NCBI GenBank assembly: GCA_035524315.1
Contig: DATKPD010000070.1
Location: 1-7,130, forward strand
From: BOG-938 sp035524315
GTDB lineage: Bacteria > Pseudomonadota > Alphaproteobacteria > Caulobacterales > Caulobacteraceae
Reading direction: 5' to 3'
Length of the DNA: 7,130 bases
The position numbers were made by a program, and so were the translations under genes. Below the pieces are notes generated by a model, which ran no database searches, was not told the origin of the DNA, and saw nothing but the letters and a program-made list of their open reading frames with translations. Shown piece after piece: positions 1 through 6,550 of the stretch (positions within the stretch are counted from its first letter, which is position 1; each line of letters opens with the position of its first letter).

Positions 1-52
1 GCAGGGGCAACCCCGCGCCGCCGCGGCTCCTTAGGGTCTGACAGGTGCATCC

Positions 53-382
53 ATGAGTCAGATATCGCCGATACCCAGCAACCTGGTGGCGCCCGCCGCG
101 CCGGAGTCTGCGACCGGCTCGCTCGCCAATACCGTGACGGCTCCGGCCGCCGCGCCGTCGTCCGTGACGACGCCGCCCAAGACCAGCCCCGCGCCCGCCG
201 CCAACCCCACGCCCGATCAGCGCCTGCTGATCCAGGAGACGGGGGAATTGGGCGTGCTCGTCTACACCGTGGTCGACCGGGCGTCCGGCACGGTCATCAA
301 CCAGATCCCCTACAAACAGGTCGAAGAGCTTGGCGCGCAGGACAAGTACGCGTCGGGCCAGGTGATCAGCACCACGGCCTGA
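53..382 (+). CDS. FlaG-like small flagellar-associated protein (tentative)
   Basis: A 109-residue protein in two parts. Residues 1-55 are a low-complexity Ala/Pro/Ser/Thr stretch with no signal peptide or membrane segment. Residues 57-109 form a compact domain. Its core, about residues 66-86, reads VYTVVDRASGTVINQIP (70-86), which resembles the FlaG family pattern of a beta strand, 'vD..tG.vI.QIP', then a short helix (here YKQVEEL, 87-93). FlaG proteins are small cytosolic proteins linked to flagellin genes and filament length control, although their mechanism is poorly defined. The ATG at 53 has a modest CAGG (42-45) seven bases upstream. The flagellar neighbourhood fits, but this gene is on the opposite strand from the flgB-cckA run and is probably transcribed separately from an upstream promoter. 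The family call rests on one motif, so a lineage-specific hypothetical protein is the alternative. Confidence 0.6.
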   Translation: MSQISPIPSNLVAPAAPESATGSLANTVTAPAAAPSSVTTPPKTSPAPAANPTPDQRLLIQETGELGVLVYTVVDRASGTVINQIPYKQVEELGAQDKYASGQVISTTA

Positions 383-425
383 ACAAGGTCCTTGTGGCCC
401 GAGAGCCTGACGATCAGGCCTTGTT
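376..425 (+). terminator. Hairpin-rich segment, possible terminator after the FlaG-like gene
   Basis: The clearest stem is GCCTGA (405-410), loop CGA, TCAGGC (414-419), followed by CTTGTTG. Other complementary arms overlap it: GGCCTGA (376-382, across the stop codon) with TCAGGCC (414-420), and AACAAGG (382-388) with CCTTGTT (419-425). The run after the stem is only weakly T-rich, so efficient intrinsic termination is uncertain. The gap from 383 to the next start at 482 holds no other gene that I can support. Confidence 0.35.
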
Positions 426-481
426 GCCGCCCCATCCTTGAGCGATGCCATAGGCGTCGGTTCGCTTGGATGGAGATTCCC

Positions 482-985
482 ATGACGCGGCTTATTATCG
501 TCGCGTGCGCCGCGGCCGCCCTGCCGTTCCAGTCGCTGGCCGCCGAGACCTCGCCGATCCTGCCAGGTTATTGGGAAAGCACCGACACGGTCACCTCGCC
601 GATCCAGCAGAGCAAGACCTCGCGCAAGTGCATCACGGCGGACCAGATCGAGTCCTACCTGACCGGGCCCGTCAACAACCACTACCGCTGCCGCTACAAC
701 GACCGAAAGCTGGACGGGCATAATTTCAGCATGACCGGCGATTGCGTCGACTCCAGCGGCATACCGGCCAAGGTGGCGATCGAGGGCGTCTACACCCCGA
801 CCAGCTTCACCATGAACGGCCGCATCCGCATCGTGATCGGGGGGCTGGGCATTCCGGTCAGCGCCTCGACCGACGCGCACCGCATCAGCGCCGAATGCCC
901 GCCGCCGGGCGCGCCCCCCGCGCCCGCGCCCGATGCGCCGTCCGCGCCGGGGCCGTCGGATTCGGCGCCGCCCCCCGCGCCCTAA
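482..985 (+). CDS. Exported DUF3617-type protein with proline-rich tail
   Basis: I chose the ATG at 482 because GGAG (472-475) lies six bases upstream and because it begins a good signal peptide: Thr-Arg, then a hydrophobic run, with a likely cut after SLA (residue 20). The result is a 167-residue precursor. The reading frame stays open back to about 392, but that extension has no ribosome site and hides the signal peptide. The mature part starts with PGYWES (28-33), as DUF3617 proteins do ('PG.We'). It carries four cysteines at about 50, 70, 88 and 139, likely disulfide-bonded in the periplasm, and strands such as VYTPTSFTMNG (103-113). Residues 140-167 are almost entirely Pro, Ala, Gly, Ser and Asp, a disordered tail. 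The function of the family is unknown, with no catalytic motif visible. Its stop codon overlaps the cckA stop codon on the other strand. Confidence 0.8.
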   Translation: MTRLIIVACAAAALPFQSLAAETSPILPGYWESTDTVTSPIQQSKTSRKCITADQIESYLTGPVNNHYRCRYNDRKLDGHNFSMTGDCVDSSGIPAKVAIEGVYTPTSFTMNGRIRIVIGGLGIPVSASTDAHRISAECPPPGAPPAPAPDAPSAPGPSDSAPPPAP

Positions 986-3051
986 GCCGCCAGCTGCTGC
1001 TTGACCCGTTCGGCCAGGATCTTGATGTCGAGCGGCTTGGGCAGGAAGGTCACGCCAGTCTCGCCTTCGAGCAGGTCGGAGAACTCGGCCTCGGCATAGC
1101 CGGAGATGAACATCACCGGCGCCTCGCCCAGGAACTTGCGCGCCTTCTTCAGCAGGGTCGGCCCATCCAGGCCCGGCATGATCACGTCGGAGATCAGAAG
1201 ATCGATCTTGCCGGCGTATTCCTCGGCCAGGACCAGGGCTTCCTCGCCGTCGGCCGCCTCAATCACCTCATAGCCGCGCGCGCGCAGCAGCCGCGCCGCC
1301 ACCCCGCGCACCGCGTCCTCGTCCTCGACGAACAGGATGCGGCCGGCGCCCGACAGGTCGCGCGCGGCGGGCCGGGCCTTAGGCGCCTCGACCACGGGCG
1401 CGGCGAGCGCCCCGGCCACCGGCTCGTGCACGGGCAGGAAGATGCGGAACGCGGCGCCTTCGCCCGGCGCGCTCTGCACGTGAATCCAGCCGTCGGCCTG
1501 CTTGACGATGCCATAGACCGTGGCCAGGCCCAGCCCGGTGCCCTCGCCCACCGCCTTGGTGGTGAAGAACGGCTCGAAGATCTTGGCCTGGATGTCCGGG
1601 CTCATGCCCGGCCCCGTGTCGGCCACCTCGATCAGGGCGCAGCCCGCGGCCGGGGCCGCGCCATAGCCGAGCGCCATGGCTTCCGCCTGCGACACCCGGG
1701 CGGTGCGGATGCGCACCAGGCCGGGGACGTCGCGCCCCTGGCTGCGCATGGCGTCACGGGCGTTGACGGCCAGGTTCATCACGGCGGTTTCGAGCTGACT
1801 CTTGTCGGCGCGCACCAGAGGCAGGTTGCGGCCGTACTCGGTCTCCAGCTTGACGTCCTCGCGCAGCAGGCGGCGCAGCAGCACCTCGAACTCGCTGATC
1901 AGTTCGCCCAGGTCGAGGATCTCGCGCTGCACGGTCTGCTTGCGCGAGAAGGCCAGGAGCTTGCGCACCAGGTCGGCCGCGCGCACCCCGGTCTGACGGA
2001 TCTCGTTGAGCCCCTCGTAGGACGGGTCGCCCACCGGGTGACGGAGCAGCAGCTCGTCCAGGCGCAGCTGGATCGCGGTGAGCAGGTTGTTGAAGTCGTG
2101 GGCCACCCCGCCCGCCAGCTGGCCGATGGCCTGCATCTTCTGCGACTGCGCCAGTTGCAGCTCGAGCTGCTTCTGCTCGGACACATCGACCAGATAGGCC
2201 AGGGTGCGGCCCTGCAGCCGGGTCAGGTGCAGTTGGGCCGTGCGCGGCGGATCGAGCGCCAGCTTGACCTCGACGGCGCCCGGACGGACGGCCTGGATGC
2301 GGGCGAGCACCTCCGCGCGGCTGGCGGGCTCGAACAGCGGGCCGAGGGTCGCGCCCTCGCGCGCCCGGCCCTGGCTGATGCGCTCCAGGGCGGGGTTGAC
2401 GCCCAGGATCAGCGACTCGAAAGGATCCTCGCCGTCGAGCACCGCCGCGCCGAAGGGCGCAGCCTCGGCCAGGGGATCGAGCCGCGCCGCGTGGGCCGCG
2501 GCGGACCGGGGCAAGCTGTCCCGCACTTCCGGCGCGGGCGCGGCCTGAGCCGGCGCGCTGAGCCGCACCAGGAGGCTGCGCTCGTCCAGGCGCGAGACGC
2601 TGACGCGCCACTCCTGTCCGCCCAGGGTCAAGGCCGCCAGGGCCGTCCGATCGGCGCGCGAGGCCTTGAGCGCGGCGAACAGCGCCGCCCCGCCGTTGGA
2701 CCTGCCGAGCCGGCGCATAGCGCCCGGGATGGCCCGCCAGGCGGCGTTGGCGCTCATGGGCCGCCCATCCATCGACAACAGGGCGCTGGGCTCGGACAAG
2801 GCGTCCAGCCACTGCGCCGCCTCCAGGCCGACGCCCGCGGGCGGCTGGCGGAACACCAGCAGGGCCAGGAACGCCACCCCGGCGATGCCGAGCAGCAGCA
2901 GCGCGGCCGCGCCCATCACCGGGCCGGCGGTGGCCATGGGATAGAGGGCGGCCATGATCGCCGCCAGGAAACAGGCGGCGCCCGCCAGCATCAGCGGATC
3001 GGGGCCGCGGCGCGGCGTTGACGGATCGCGTCCCTTGACCGGTTCGCTCAT
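982..3051 (-). CDS. cckA: CckA hybrid histidine kinase/phosphatase, cell-cycle master regulator
   Basis: A 689-residue inner-membrane hybrid kinase. In order: two membrane helices (about 20-39 and 43-67), two degenerate PAS-like regions (about 72-165 and 188-290), a dimerisation/phosphotransfer helix pair with GGVAHDFNN and phospho-acceptor His318, an ATPase domain with N box NLAVNARDAM (426-435), DTGPGM (478-483), FEPFF (492-496) and GEGTGLGLATVYG (502-514), then a receiver domain with acidic pair in VEDE (575-578), phospho-acceptor Asp622 and Lys672. These match C. crescentus CckA (His322, Asp623), including the tyrosine (Tyr513 here) equivalent to the c-di-GMP-binding Tyr514. In Caulobacter, CckA passes phosphate through ChpT to CtrA and CpdR, or reverses the flow. 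I chose the ATG at 3051 because AAGGG (about 3061-3057) sits five bases upstream; the in-frame GTG at 3057 overlaps that site. The gene is the last in the flagellar run, with a 58-nt gap after flhB. Confidence 0.96.
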   Translation of the reverse strand: MSEPVKGRDPSTPRRGPDPLMLAGAACFLAAIMAALYPMATAGPVMGAAALLLLGIAGVAFLALLVFRQPPAGVGLEAAQWLDALSEPSALLSMDGRPMSANAAWRAIPGAMRRLGRSNGGAALFAALKASRADRTALAALTLGGQEWRVSVSRLDERSLLVRLSAPAQAAPAPEVRDSLPRSAAAHAARLDPLAEAAPFGAAVLDGEDPFESLILGVNPALERISQGRAREGATLGPLFEPASRAEVLARIQAVRPGAVEVKLALDPPRTAQLHLTRLQGRTLAYLVDVSEQKQLELQLAQSQKMQAIGQLAGGVAHDFNNLLTAIQLRLDELLLRHPVGDPSYEGLNEIRQTGVRAADLVRKLLAFSRKQTVQREILDLGELISEFEVLLRRLLREDVKLETEYGRNLPLVRADKSQLETAVMNLAVNARDAMRSQGRDVPGLVRIRTARVSQAEAMALGYGAAPAAGCALIEVADTGPGMSPDIQAKIFEPFFTTKAVGEGTGLGLATVYGIVKQADGWIHVQSAPGEGAAFRIFLPVHEPVAGALAAPVVEAPKARPAARDLSGAGRILFVEDEDAVRGVAARLLRARGYEVIEAADGEEALVLAEEYAGKIDLLISDVIMPGLDGPTLLKKARKFLGEAPVMFISGYAEAEFSDLLEGETGVTFLPKPLDIKILAERVKQQLAA

Positions 3052-3109
3052 GACCACCCTTCGGCTGGAGCCCTGTGGCCCGCTCGCGAATCAATATCCG
3101 AGGATAGCG
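3052..3109 (-). promoter_or_regulatory. flhB-cckA gap, possible separate cckA promoter
   Basis: This 58-nt gap is larger than the joints before it. It is AT-richer than its surroundings around 3088-3114 and includes the start of an 8-bp palindrome, TAGCGCTA (3105-3112), that overlaps the flhB stop codon, plus a GAATC site (3088-3092) of the type methylated by CcrM. It ends with the cckA ribosome site. On the minus strand, TTTAGC followed later by GATATT is a poor -35/-10 pair, and no TTAA half-site is present. An independent promoter is therefore only a possibility; read-through from flhB is the simpler explanation. Confidence 0.25.
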
Positions 3110-4195
3110 CTAAACCCGCGCCCGGCGCGCGCCCCGGCGGCCCACGCCGAGGATGAAGCCGATGATCTTGGCGACCGCCTGATAGTGTTCGGGCGGAATG
3201 ACCTGGTCCATCTCGACTGTGGCGTAGAGGGCGCGCGCCAGGGGCGGATCCTCGATCACCGGCACATTGTGCTTCTCGGCCACCTCGCGGATCTTGAGCG
3301 CCAGGCTGTCCACGCCCTTGGCCACGCACACCGGCGCGGGCGCCTCGCTGGTGTCGTAGCGCAGGGCCACGGCGAAGTGCGTCGGGTTGGCGATGATCAC
3401 GGTGGCCTTGGGCACCTTCTGCATCATGCGCCGCTTGGCCCGCTGGAGGCGGATCTGCCTCAGGCGCGCCTTGACGTGGGGATCGCCTTCCGACTGGCGC
3501 AGCTCTTCCTTGATGTCCTCGCGGCTCATGCGCATGCGCGCCATGAAGCGCTGCCGCTGGAGCACCCAGTCGGCGATGGCCCCGACGCCCAGAACGCCCA
3601 GCACCGAAAAGAATAGCGCCTTGAGCGCGTCGACCATGAACGGACCCATGGCCATCGGATCGAGCAGGCTGAGGTTCGCCATCTGATCCAGCCGGGGCTT
3701 AAGCGCCAGGTAGCACACCACCGCGATCAGCAGCACCTTGGCCAGGGACTTGGCGAACTGAATCCAGCCGTCCAGGCCGAACAGCCGCTTGAACCCGCCC
3801 AGGGGATTGACCTTGTCGGTGCTCGGGGCAAGCTTTCCCGGCGCCCAGATGAAGCCCGTCTGGATGATATTGCCGGCCGCCCCCGCCACGCCCGCCGCGA
3901 CCATCACCGTGATCAGGAACGGCCAGGCCGCCCCGGCCGCCATCTTGGCCACGCCGACCGCCCCGCCGTGATCTAGTTGGAACGAGTCCGGATGGGCCAC
4001 GAACGGCAGGAGCGCGGTGACCATGTTGCGCGCCATGGCCCCGCCGCTGATGGCCAGCACCGCGACAGCGGCGCTCATCGCGGCCCAGGGCGGCAGGTCG
4101 GGGCTCTTGGCCACGTCGCCCTGTCGGCGCGCCTCGTCCAGCCTTCGCTGTGTCGGCTCTTCGGTTTTCGACTGCTGGTCGCTGTCTTCGGCCAT
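3110..4195 (-). CDS. flhB: FlhB, flagellar export gate and substrate-specificity switch
   Basis: A 361-residue export-apparatus membrane protein, close to the usual family length. The N-terminal signature TEEPTQRRLDEARRQGDVAK (11-30) is typical. Four membrane segments follow at about 37-60, 86-110, 150-166 and 188-210. The cytoplasmic C-terminal domain has the self-cleavage motif NPTH (270-273); in FlhB and SctU homologues the bond between Asn and Pro is cut, and this switches export from rod/hook proteins to filament proteins. All four motif residues are intact. The tail after about 345 is short and Arg-rich. The ATG at 4195 lies nine bases beyond the fliR stop codon, with only a weak TAGG upstream, so translation is probably coupled to fliR. 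Confidence 0.97.
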   Translation of the reverse strand: MAEDSDQQSKTEEPTQRRLDEARRQGDVAKSPDLPPWAAMSAAVAVLAISGGAMARNMVTALLPFVAHPDSFQLDHGGAVGVAKMAAGAAWPFLITVMVAAGVAGAAGNIIQTGFIWAPGKLAPSTDKVNPLGGFKRLFGLDGWIQFAKSLAKVLLIAVVCYLALKPRLDQMANLSLLDPMAMGPFMVDALKALFFSVLGVLGVGAIADWVLQRQRFMARMRMSREDIKEELRQSEGDPHVKARLRQIRLQRAKRRMMQKVPKATVIIANPTHFAVALRYDTSEAPAPVCVAKGVDSLALKIREVAEKHNVPVIEDPPLARALYATVEMDQVIPPEHYQAVAKIIGFILGVGRRGARRARV

Positions 4196-4204
4196 CGCGC
4201 GCGC

Positions 4205-4960
4205 CTAGGTGAACATGCGCACGAACGCCTGGTAGTGATCGAGCCACACCAGGCCGATCGCGCCCAGGCTGAGGGCGAACAGCGACAGGCCGAACAGCAC
4301 GTGCAGCGGCGTGGCCACGAAGAAGACCTGGAATTGCGGCATCATCCGGCCGACCAGGCCGATGGCCACGTTGAACACCACCGAGAACACCACCACCGGC
4401 GCCGCCAGTTGCAGCCCCAGGGCGAAGGCCTGGCTGAAGGTGCGCACGGCCACCGTGGCCGCGTCCATCAGGGGCACGGCCTTGACCGGCTGGAACAGCG
4501 AATAGGACCGGGCGATGGCGCCCAGGAACAGGTGGTCCAGGTCGGTGGCGAAGATCAGTGCGATGCCCATCATGCTGAGGAAGCTGGACACGCTGGAGCC
4601 GGACTGGGCCTCCAGCGGATTGGCGGTCTGGGCGAAGGACAGGGTGGTCTGGATCGAGATGGTCTCGCCGCACACGGCCAGGGCCATGGTCATCATCTGC
4701 AACAGCAGGCCCAGCATGATGCCGATGAACAGTTCCTTGATCACCTGACCGGCCATCACGCCCAGGGCGCCCGGCAAGGGGGGCAGGTAGGGCCCCGCGA
4801 TCGGGCCCAGACACAGGGCCAGAAGGAAGGCGAACGACGCGCGCGCCATCATCGGCACGGTCTGCTCGCCCAGCGCCGGCATGAGCATGACCATGGCCGC
4901 CACGCGCATGAAGATCAGGCCCGTGTGGTAGATGTCACCCGGCAGCGCGAAGGGCGACAC
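4205..4960 (-). CDS. fliR: FliR, flagellar export gate membrane protein
   Basis: A 251-residue multi-pass protein of the FliP-FliQ-FliR export gate. Family signatures are present: FMRVAAMVMLMPALG (17-31), the ELFIGIMLG segment (76-84), an ISIQTTLSFA..ANP segment (101-115), and the C-terminal GLVGRMMPQFQVFFVATPLH (201-220) before the last membrane helix. The predicted start is a GTG at 4958-4960, four bases after the fliQ stop codon. There is no purine-rich ribosome site in front of it (the upstream bases read TTTAGCGGC), so ribosomes most likely pass on from fliQ. FliR completes the gate that FliP, FliQ and FlhB assemble in the membrane inside the MS ring. Confidence 0.97.
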   Translation of the reverse strand: MSPFALPGDIYHTGLIFMRVAAMVMLMPALGEQTVPMMARASFAFLLALCLGPIAGPYLPPLPGALGVMAGQVIKELFIGIMLGLLLQMMTMALAVCGETISIQTTLSFAQTANPLEAQSGSSVSSFLSMMGIALIFATDLDHLFLGAIARSYSLFQPVKAVPLMDAATVAVRTFSQAFALGLQLAAPVVVFSVVFNVAIGLVGRMMPQFQVFFVATPLHVLFGLSLFALSLGAIGLVWLDHYQAFVRMFT

Positions 4961-4964
4961 GCCG

Positions 4965-5228
4965 CTAAAGCCCGGCGATGCGGGTGGCGATCTGGGTCAT
5001 GAACGACGACATCAGCGCCCCCATGATCGGCAGGAACACCAAGAGGGCCAGGAACACCGCCAGGATCTTGGGCGCGGCCACCAGGGTGGCTTCCTGAATC
5101 TGGGTCAAGGCCTGCAGAAAGCCGATCACCACCCCGACCACCAAGCCAACCAGCATGATCGGCGCGCACAGCTGGATGGTCAGCCAGATCGCCGACCGAC
5201 CGATATCGAGAACTTCCGGCCCGCTCAT
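4965..5228 (-). CDS. fliQ: FliQ, flagellar export gate small membrane protein
   Basis: An 87-residue hairpin membrane protein, the normal family size. Two membrane helices (about 13-38 and 52-74) flank the conserved loop QALTQIQEATL (39-49), followed by PK (53-54), the hallmark of FliQ and its type III secretion homologues. The ATG at 5228 is preceded by GGGAG (5238-5234) with five bases of spacing. It begins the fliQ-fliR-flhB block with a 78-nt gap behind it, the largest internal gap in this run. That gap holds a GTTAAC half-site. In C. crescentus fliQ has its own CtrA-controlled promoter, so a promoter here is plausible. Confidence 0.97.
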   Translation of the reverse strand: MSGPEVLDIGRSAIWLTIQLCAPIMLVGLVVGVVIGFLQALTQIQEATLVAAPKILAVFLALLVFLPIMGALMSSFMTQIATRIAGL

Positions 5229-5269
5229 TTCGACTCCCGCCCGCGCCGGCCACGGCGGCAGGCGCGCAA

Positions 5270-5277
5270 GGTTAACG
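5270..5277 (-). promoter_or_regulatory. CtrA-type half-site upstream of fliQ
   Basis: The plus strand reads GGTTAACG, which is CGTTAACC in the direction of fliQ, about 42-49 bases before its start codon. It matches half of the CtrA consensus (TTAA-N7-TTAAC). I see no second TTAA at the right spacing and no convincing -10 element, so this is a half-site rather than a full box. Its position in the only sizeable gap between fliE and fliQ, and its identity with the two copies between flgB and fliO, support a regulatory role. Confidence 0.5.
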
Positions 5278-5306
5278 ACAGATGCGAGGGTGCACGGATT
5301 CGCGCA

Positions 5307-5630
5307 TTAGATCGTCATGGCCATGATCTCCTTGTAGGCGGAGATCACTTCGTCGCGCACCGCGAGCACGGTCTGCAGCGTGGTCTGAGCCGACGAGATG
5401 GCCGTGACCACATCGACCAACTGGGCCTTGCCCTGTACCTGGGCCGACATCTGCGATTCAGCCGTGCGCGATGACTTGACCGCTTCGTCGATCGCCCCCT
5501 GAACCATGTGGGCGAAGTCCTGCCCGGGCGGCGGGGCGGAGGCGGACGCGCCTGCGGCGGCCGAGGCGAGCGGACTGGCCTGGGATTGAACCGCGGCGTA
5601 GGCCTTGGCGGCGATCAAGGGCGAGATCAT
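5307..5630 (-). CDS. fliE: FliE, MS-ring to rod junction protein
   Basis: A 107-residue protein, the usual FliE length. The Ala/Ser/Pro-rich N-terminal third (8-36) is variable. The C-terminal two thirds are all alpha-helical with the family pattern: QDFAHMVQGAIDEA (37-50), a heptad-like stretch, then LQTVLAVRDEVISAYKEIM (85-103) at the end, which corresponds to the conserved 'vRnklveAYqeiM' ending. FliE joins the MS ring to the proximal rod and is among the first substrates of the export gate. The ATG at 5630 follows the flgC stop codon by 10 nt, and the likely ribosome site GAGGG (5642-5638) overlaps that stop codon, pointing to coupled translation. Confidence 0.96.
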   Translation of the reverse strand: MISPLIAAKAYAAVQSQASPLASAAAGASASAPPPGQDFAHMVQGAIDEAVKSSRTAESQMSAQVQGKAQLVDVVTAISSAQTTLQTVLAVRDEVISAYKEIMAMTI

Positions 5631-5640
5631 CGCTCAGCCC

Positions 5641-6063
5641 TCACTTCTTGAGCAGGTCGATGGTCGACGCCTGGATCGCTCGGGCGGTCTCGACCACGCT
5701 AAGGTTGGCCTCGTAGGCGCGCTGGGCTTCGCGCATGTCGAGCGACTCGATCAGGGGATCGACGTTGGGCATCTTCACGTAGCCCTTGGCGTCGGCCGCC
5801 GGATTGCCCGGCTGGTATTCGTTGCGGAACGGCGTCTTGTCGGGACTGATGCGGGTCACATGCACGCCCTTGGCGCCGGCCTGCACGGTCATGGTCTCGA
5901 AGATCGGCACCTGCCGCCGGTAGGGGTCGCCGCTGGGGTCCTTGGCTGTGGAATCGGCATTGGCCAGGTTCTCGGCGATGATGCGCATGCGCGCTTCCTG
6001 GGCGCGCAGGGCCGAGGCCGCGATGACCTGGGTGACGTCGGTCGGTGGGTTCACATCCGCCAT
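5641..6063 (-). CDS. flgC: FlgC, flagellar proximal rod protein
   Basis: A 140-residue rod protein, matching the family size. The N-terminal helix ALRAQEARMRIIAENLANAD (18-37) is the rod-protein signature. The C-terminal block GYVKMPNVDPLIESLDM (94-110) followed by REAQRAYEANLSVVETARAI (111-130) corresponds to the conserved FlgC ending in which the two terminal helices pack as a coiled coil in the rod. There is no cleaved signal peptide, as expected for a substrate of the flagellar export gate. The ATG at 6063 has the best ribosome site in the window. It follows flgB by 19 nt and precedes fliE by 10 nt. Confidence 0.97.
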   Translation of the reverse strand: MADVNPPTDVTQVIAASALRAQEARMRIIAENLANADSTAKDPSGDPYRRQVPIFETMTVQAGAKGVHVTRISPDKTPFRNEYQPGNPAADAKGYVKMPNVDPLIESLDMREAQRAYEANLSVVETARAIQASTIDLLKK

Positions 6064-6070
6064 GGCTCAA

Positions 6071-6077
6071 CCTCCTC
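6071..6077 (-). promoter_or_regulatory. Consensus ribosome binding site of flgC
   Basis: On the minus strand this reads GAGGAGG, a full match to the anti-Shine-Dalgarno core, seven bases before the flgC ATG. It lies in the short flgB-flgC gap. The other genes here use GGAG or weaker sites, so flgC may be translated more strongly than its neighbours. Confidence 0.8.
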
Positions 6078-6082
6078 GCCGA

Positions 6083-6520
6083 TCAGCCCTTGCCCGGCTC
6101 TTGGGCGGCCATCTGCAGAAAGCCCATAGCCTTCTGATAGATGCCCACAGCGATGTCGTAGTCCGACCGTGTGGTGTTCATCTTGGTCATTTCCTGTTCC
6201 AGCACGACCTGGTTGCCGTCGAGCTGGGCCTCGTCGTCTGGCGCCCTGACCGGAGCGAAGGCGCTGGAGTTGTCCTGCCCCTTGAGCGCGATCCGCGCGC
6301 CGCCCGAGTCCCCGCCCCCCGCCGCCGGTTGGGGCTGGGCCAAGGCCAGCTTGCCCCCGCCCGCGCCGGTCTTGCTGGCTGTGAAGGGCTTGAGGTCCTG
6401 CGGCACGAAGCCCGGCGTCGAGGCGTTGGCCACGTTCTGGGCGATCACCTGCTGACGCTGGTTAAGATAGCCCATCTTGCCCTTGAGCATCGCGAACAGC
6501 GGGATGGATTCGATATCCAT
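6083..6520 (-). CDS. flgB: FlgB, flagellar proximal rod protein
   Basis: A 145-residue rod protein. The signature QRQQVIAQNVANASTPGF (21-38) is the classic rod/hook N-terminal motif, and DGNQVVLEQEMTKMNTTRSD (101-120) followed by YDIAV is the FlgB C-terminal pattern. The middle (50-85) is Gly/Ala/Gln-rich and variable. I placed the start at the ATG at 6520: it gives the standard FlgB beginning (MDIESIPLFAML) and has GGAG (6530-6527) six bases upstream. The frame is open further upstream to 6625, but those residues look like translated promoter region. It is the first gene of the minus-strand run and faces fliO across a shared control region. Confidence 0.96.
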   Translation of the reverse strand: MDIESIPLFAMLKGKMGYLNQRQQVIAQNVANASTPGFVPQDLKPFTASKTGAGGGKLALAQPQPAAGGGDSGGARIALKGQDNSSAFAPVRAPDDEAQLDGNQVVLEQEMTKMNTTRSDYDIAVGIYQKAMGFLQMAAQEPGKG

Positions 6521-6550
6521 GGTCGGCTCCGACTCCTGCGGCGATCCAGC

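Noticed and set aside
1..52. Possible end of an upstream gene or small GGGG-CAA-CCCC hairpin (4-14)
   Set aside because: It is too short to assign; no frame can be recognised and the hairpin has only four base pairs and no T-run.
392..481. Upstream extension of the DUF3617 gene
   Set aside because: It has no ribosome site and would bury the signal peptide that starts at 482.
742..3021. Long plus-strand open frame (759 codons) opposite cckA
   Set aside because: It is antisense to a well-matched CckA, its translation is rich in Arg, Gln, His and Gly with no recognisable domain, and long antisense frames are common in high-GC coding DNA.
1754..3094. Minus-strand frame of 446 codons within cckA
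   Set aside because: It is an alternate frame of the same strand with an Arg/Gly/Ala/Pro-rich, low-complexity translation, and the cckA frame carries all the kinase motifs.
3699..4814. Minus-strand open frame of 371 codons across the fliR-flhB joint
   Set aside because: It is an out-of-frame reading of two recognised genes and is Arg/Gly/Pro-rich.
3977..5002. Plus-strand open frame of 341 codons opposite fliR and part of flhB
   Set aside because: The translation is His/Gln/Arg-rich without domain features, while the minus strand encodes clear FliR and FlhB.
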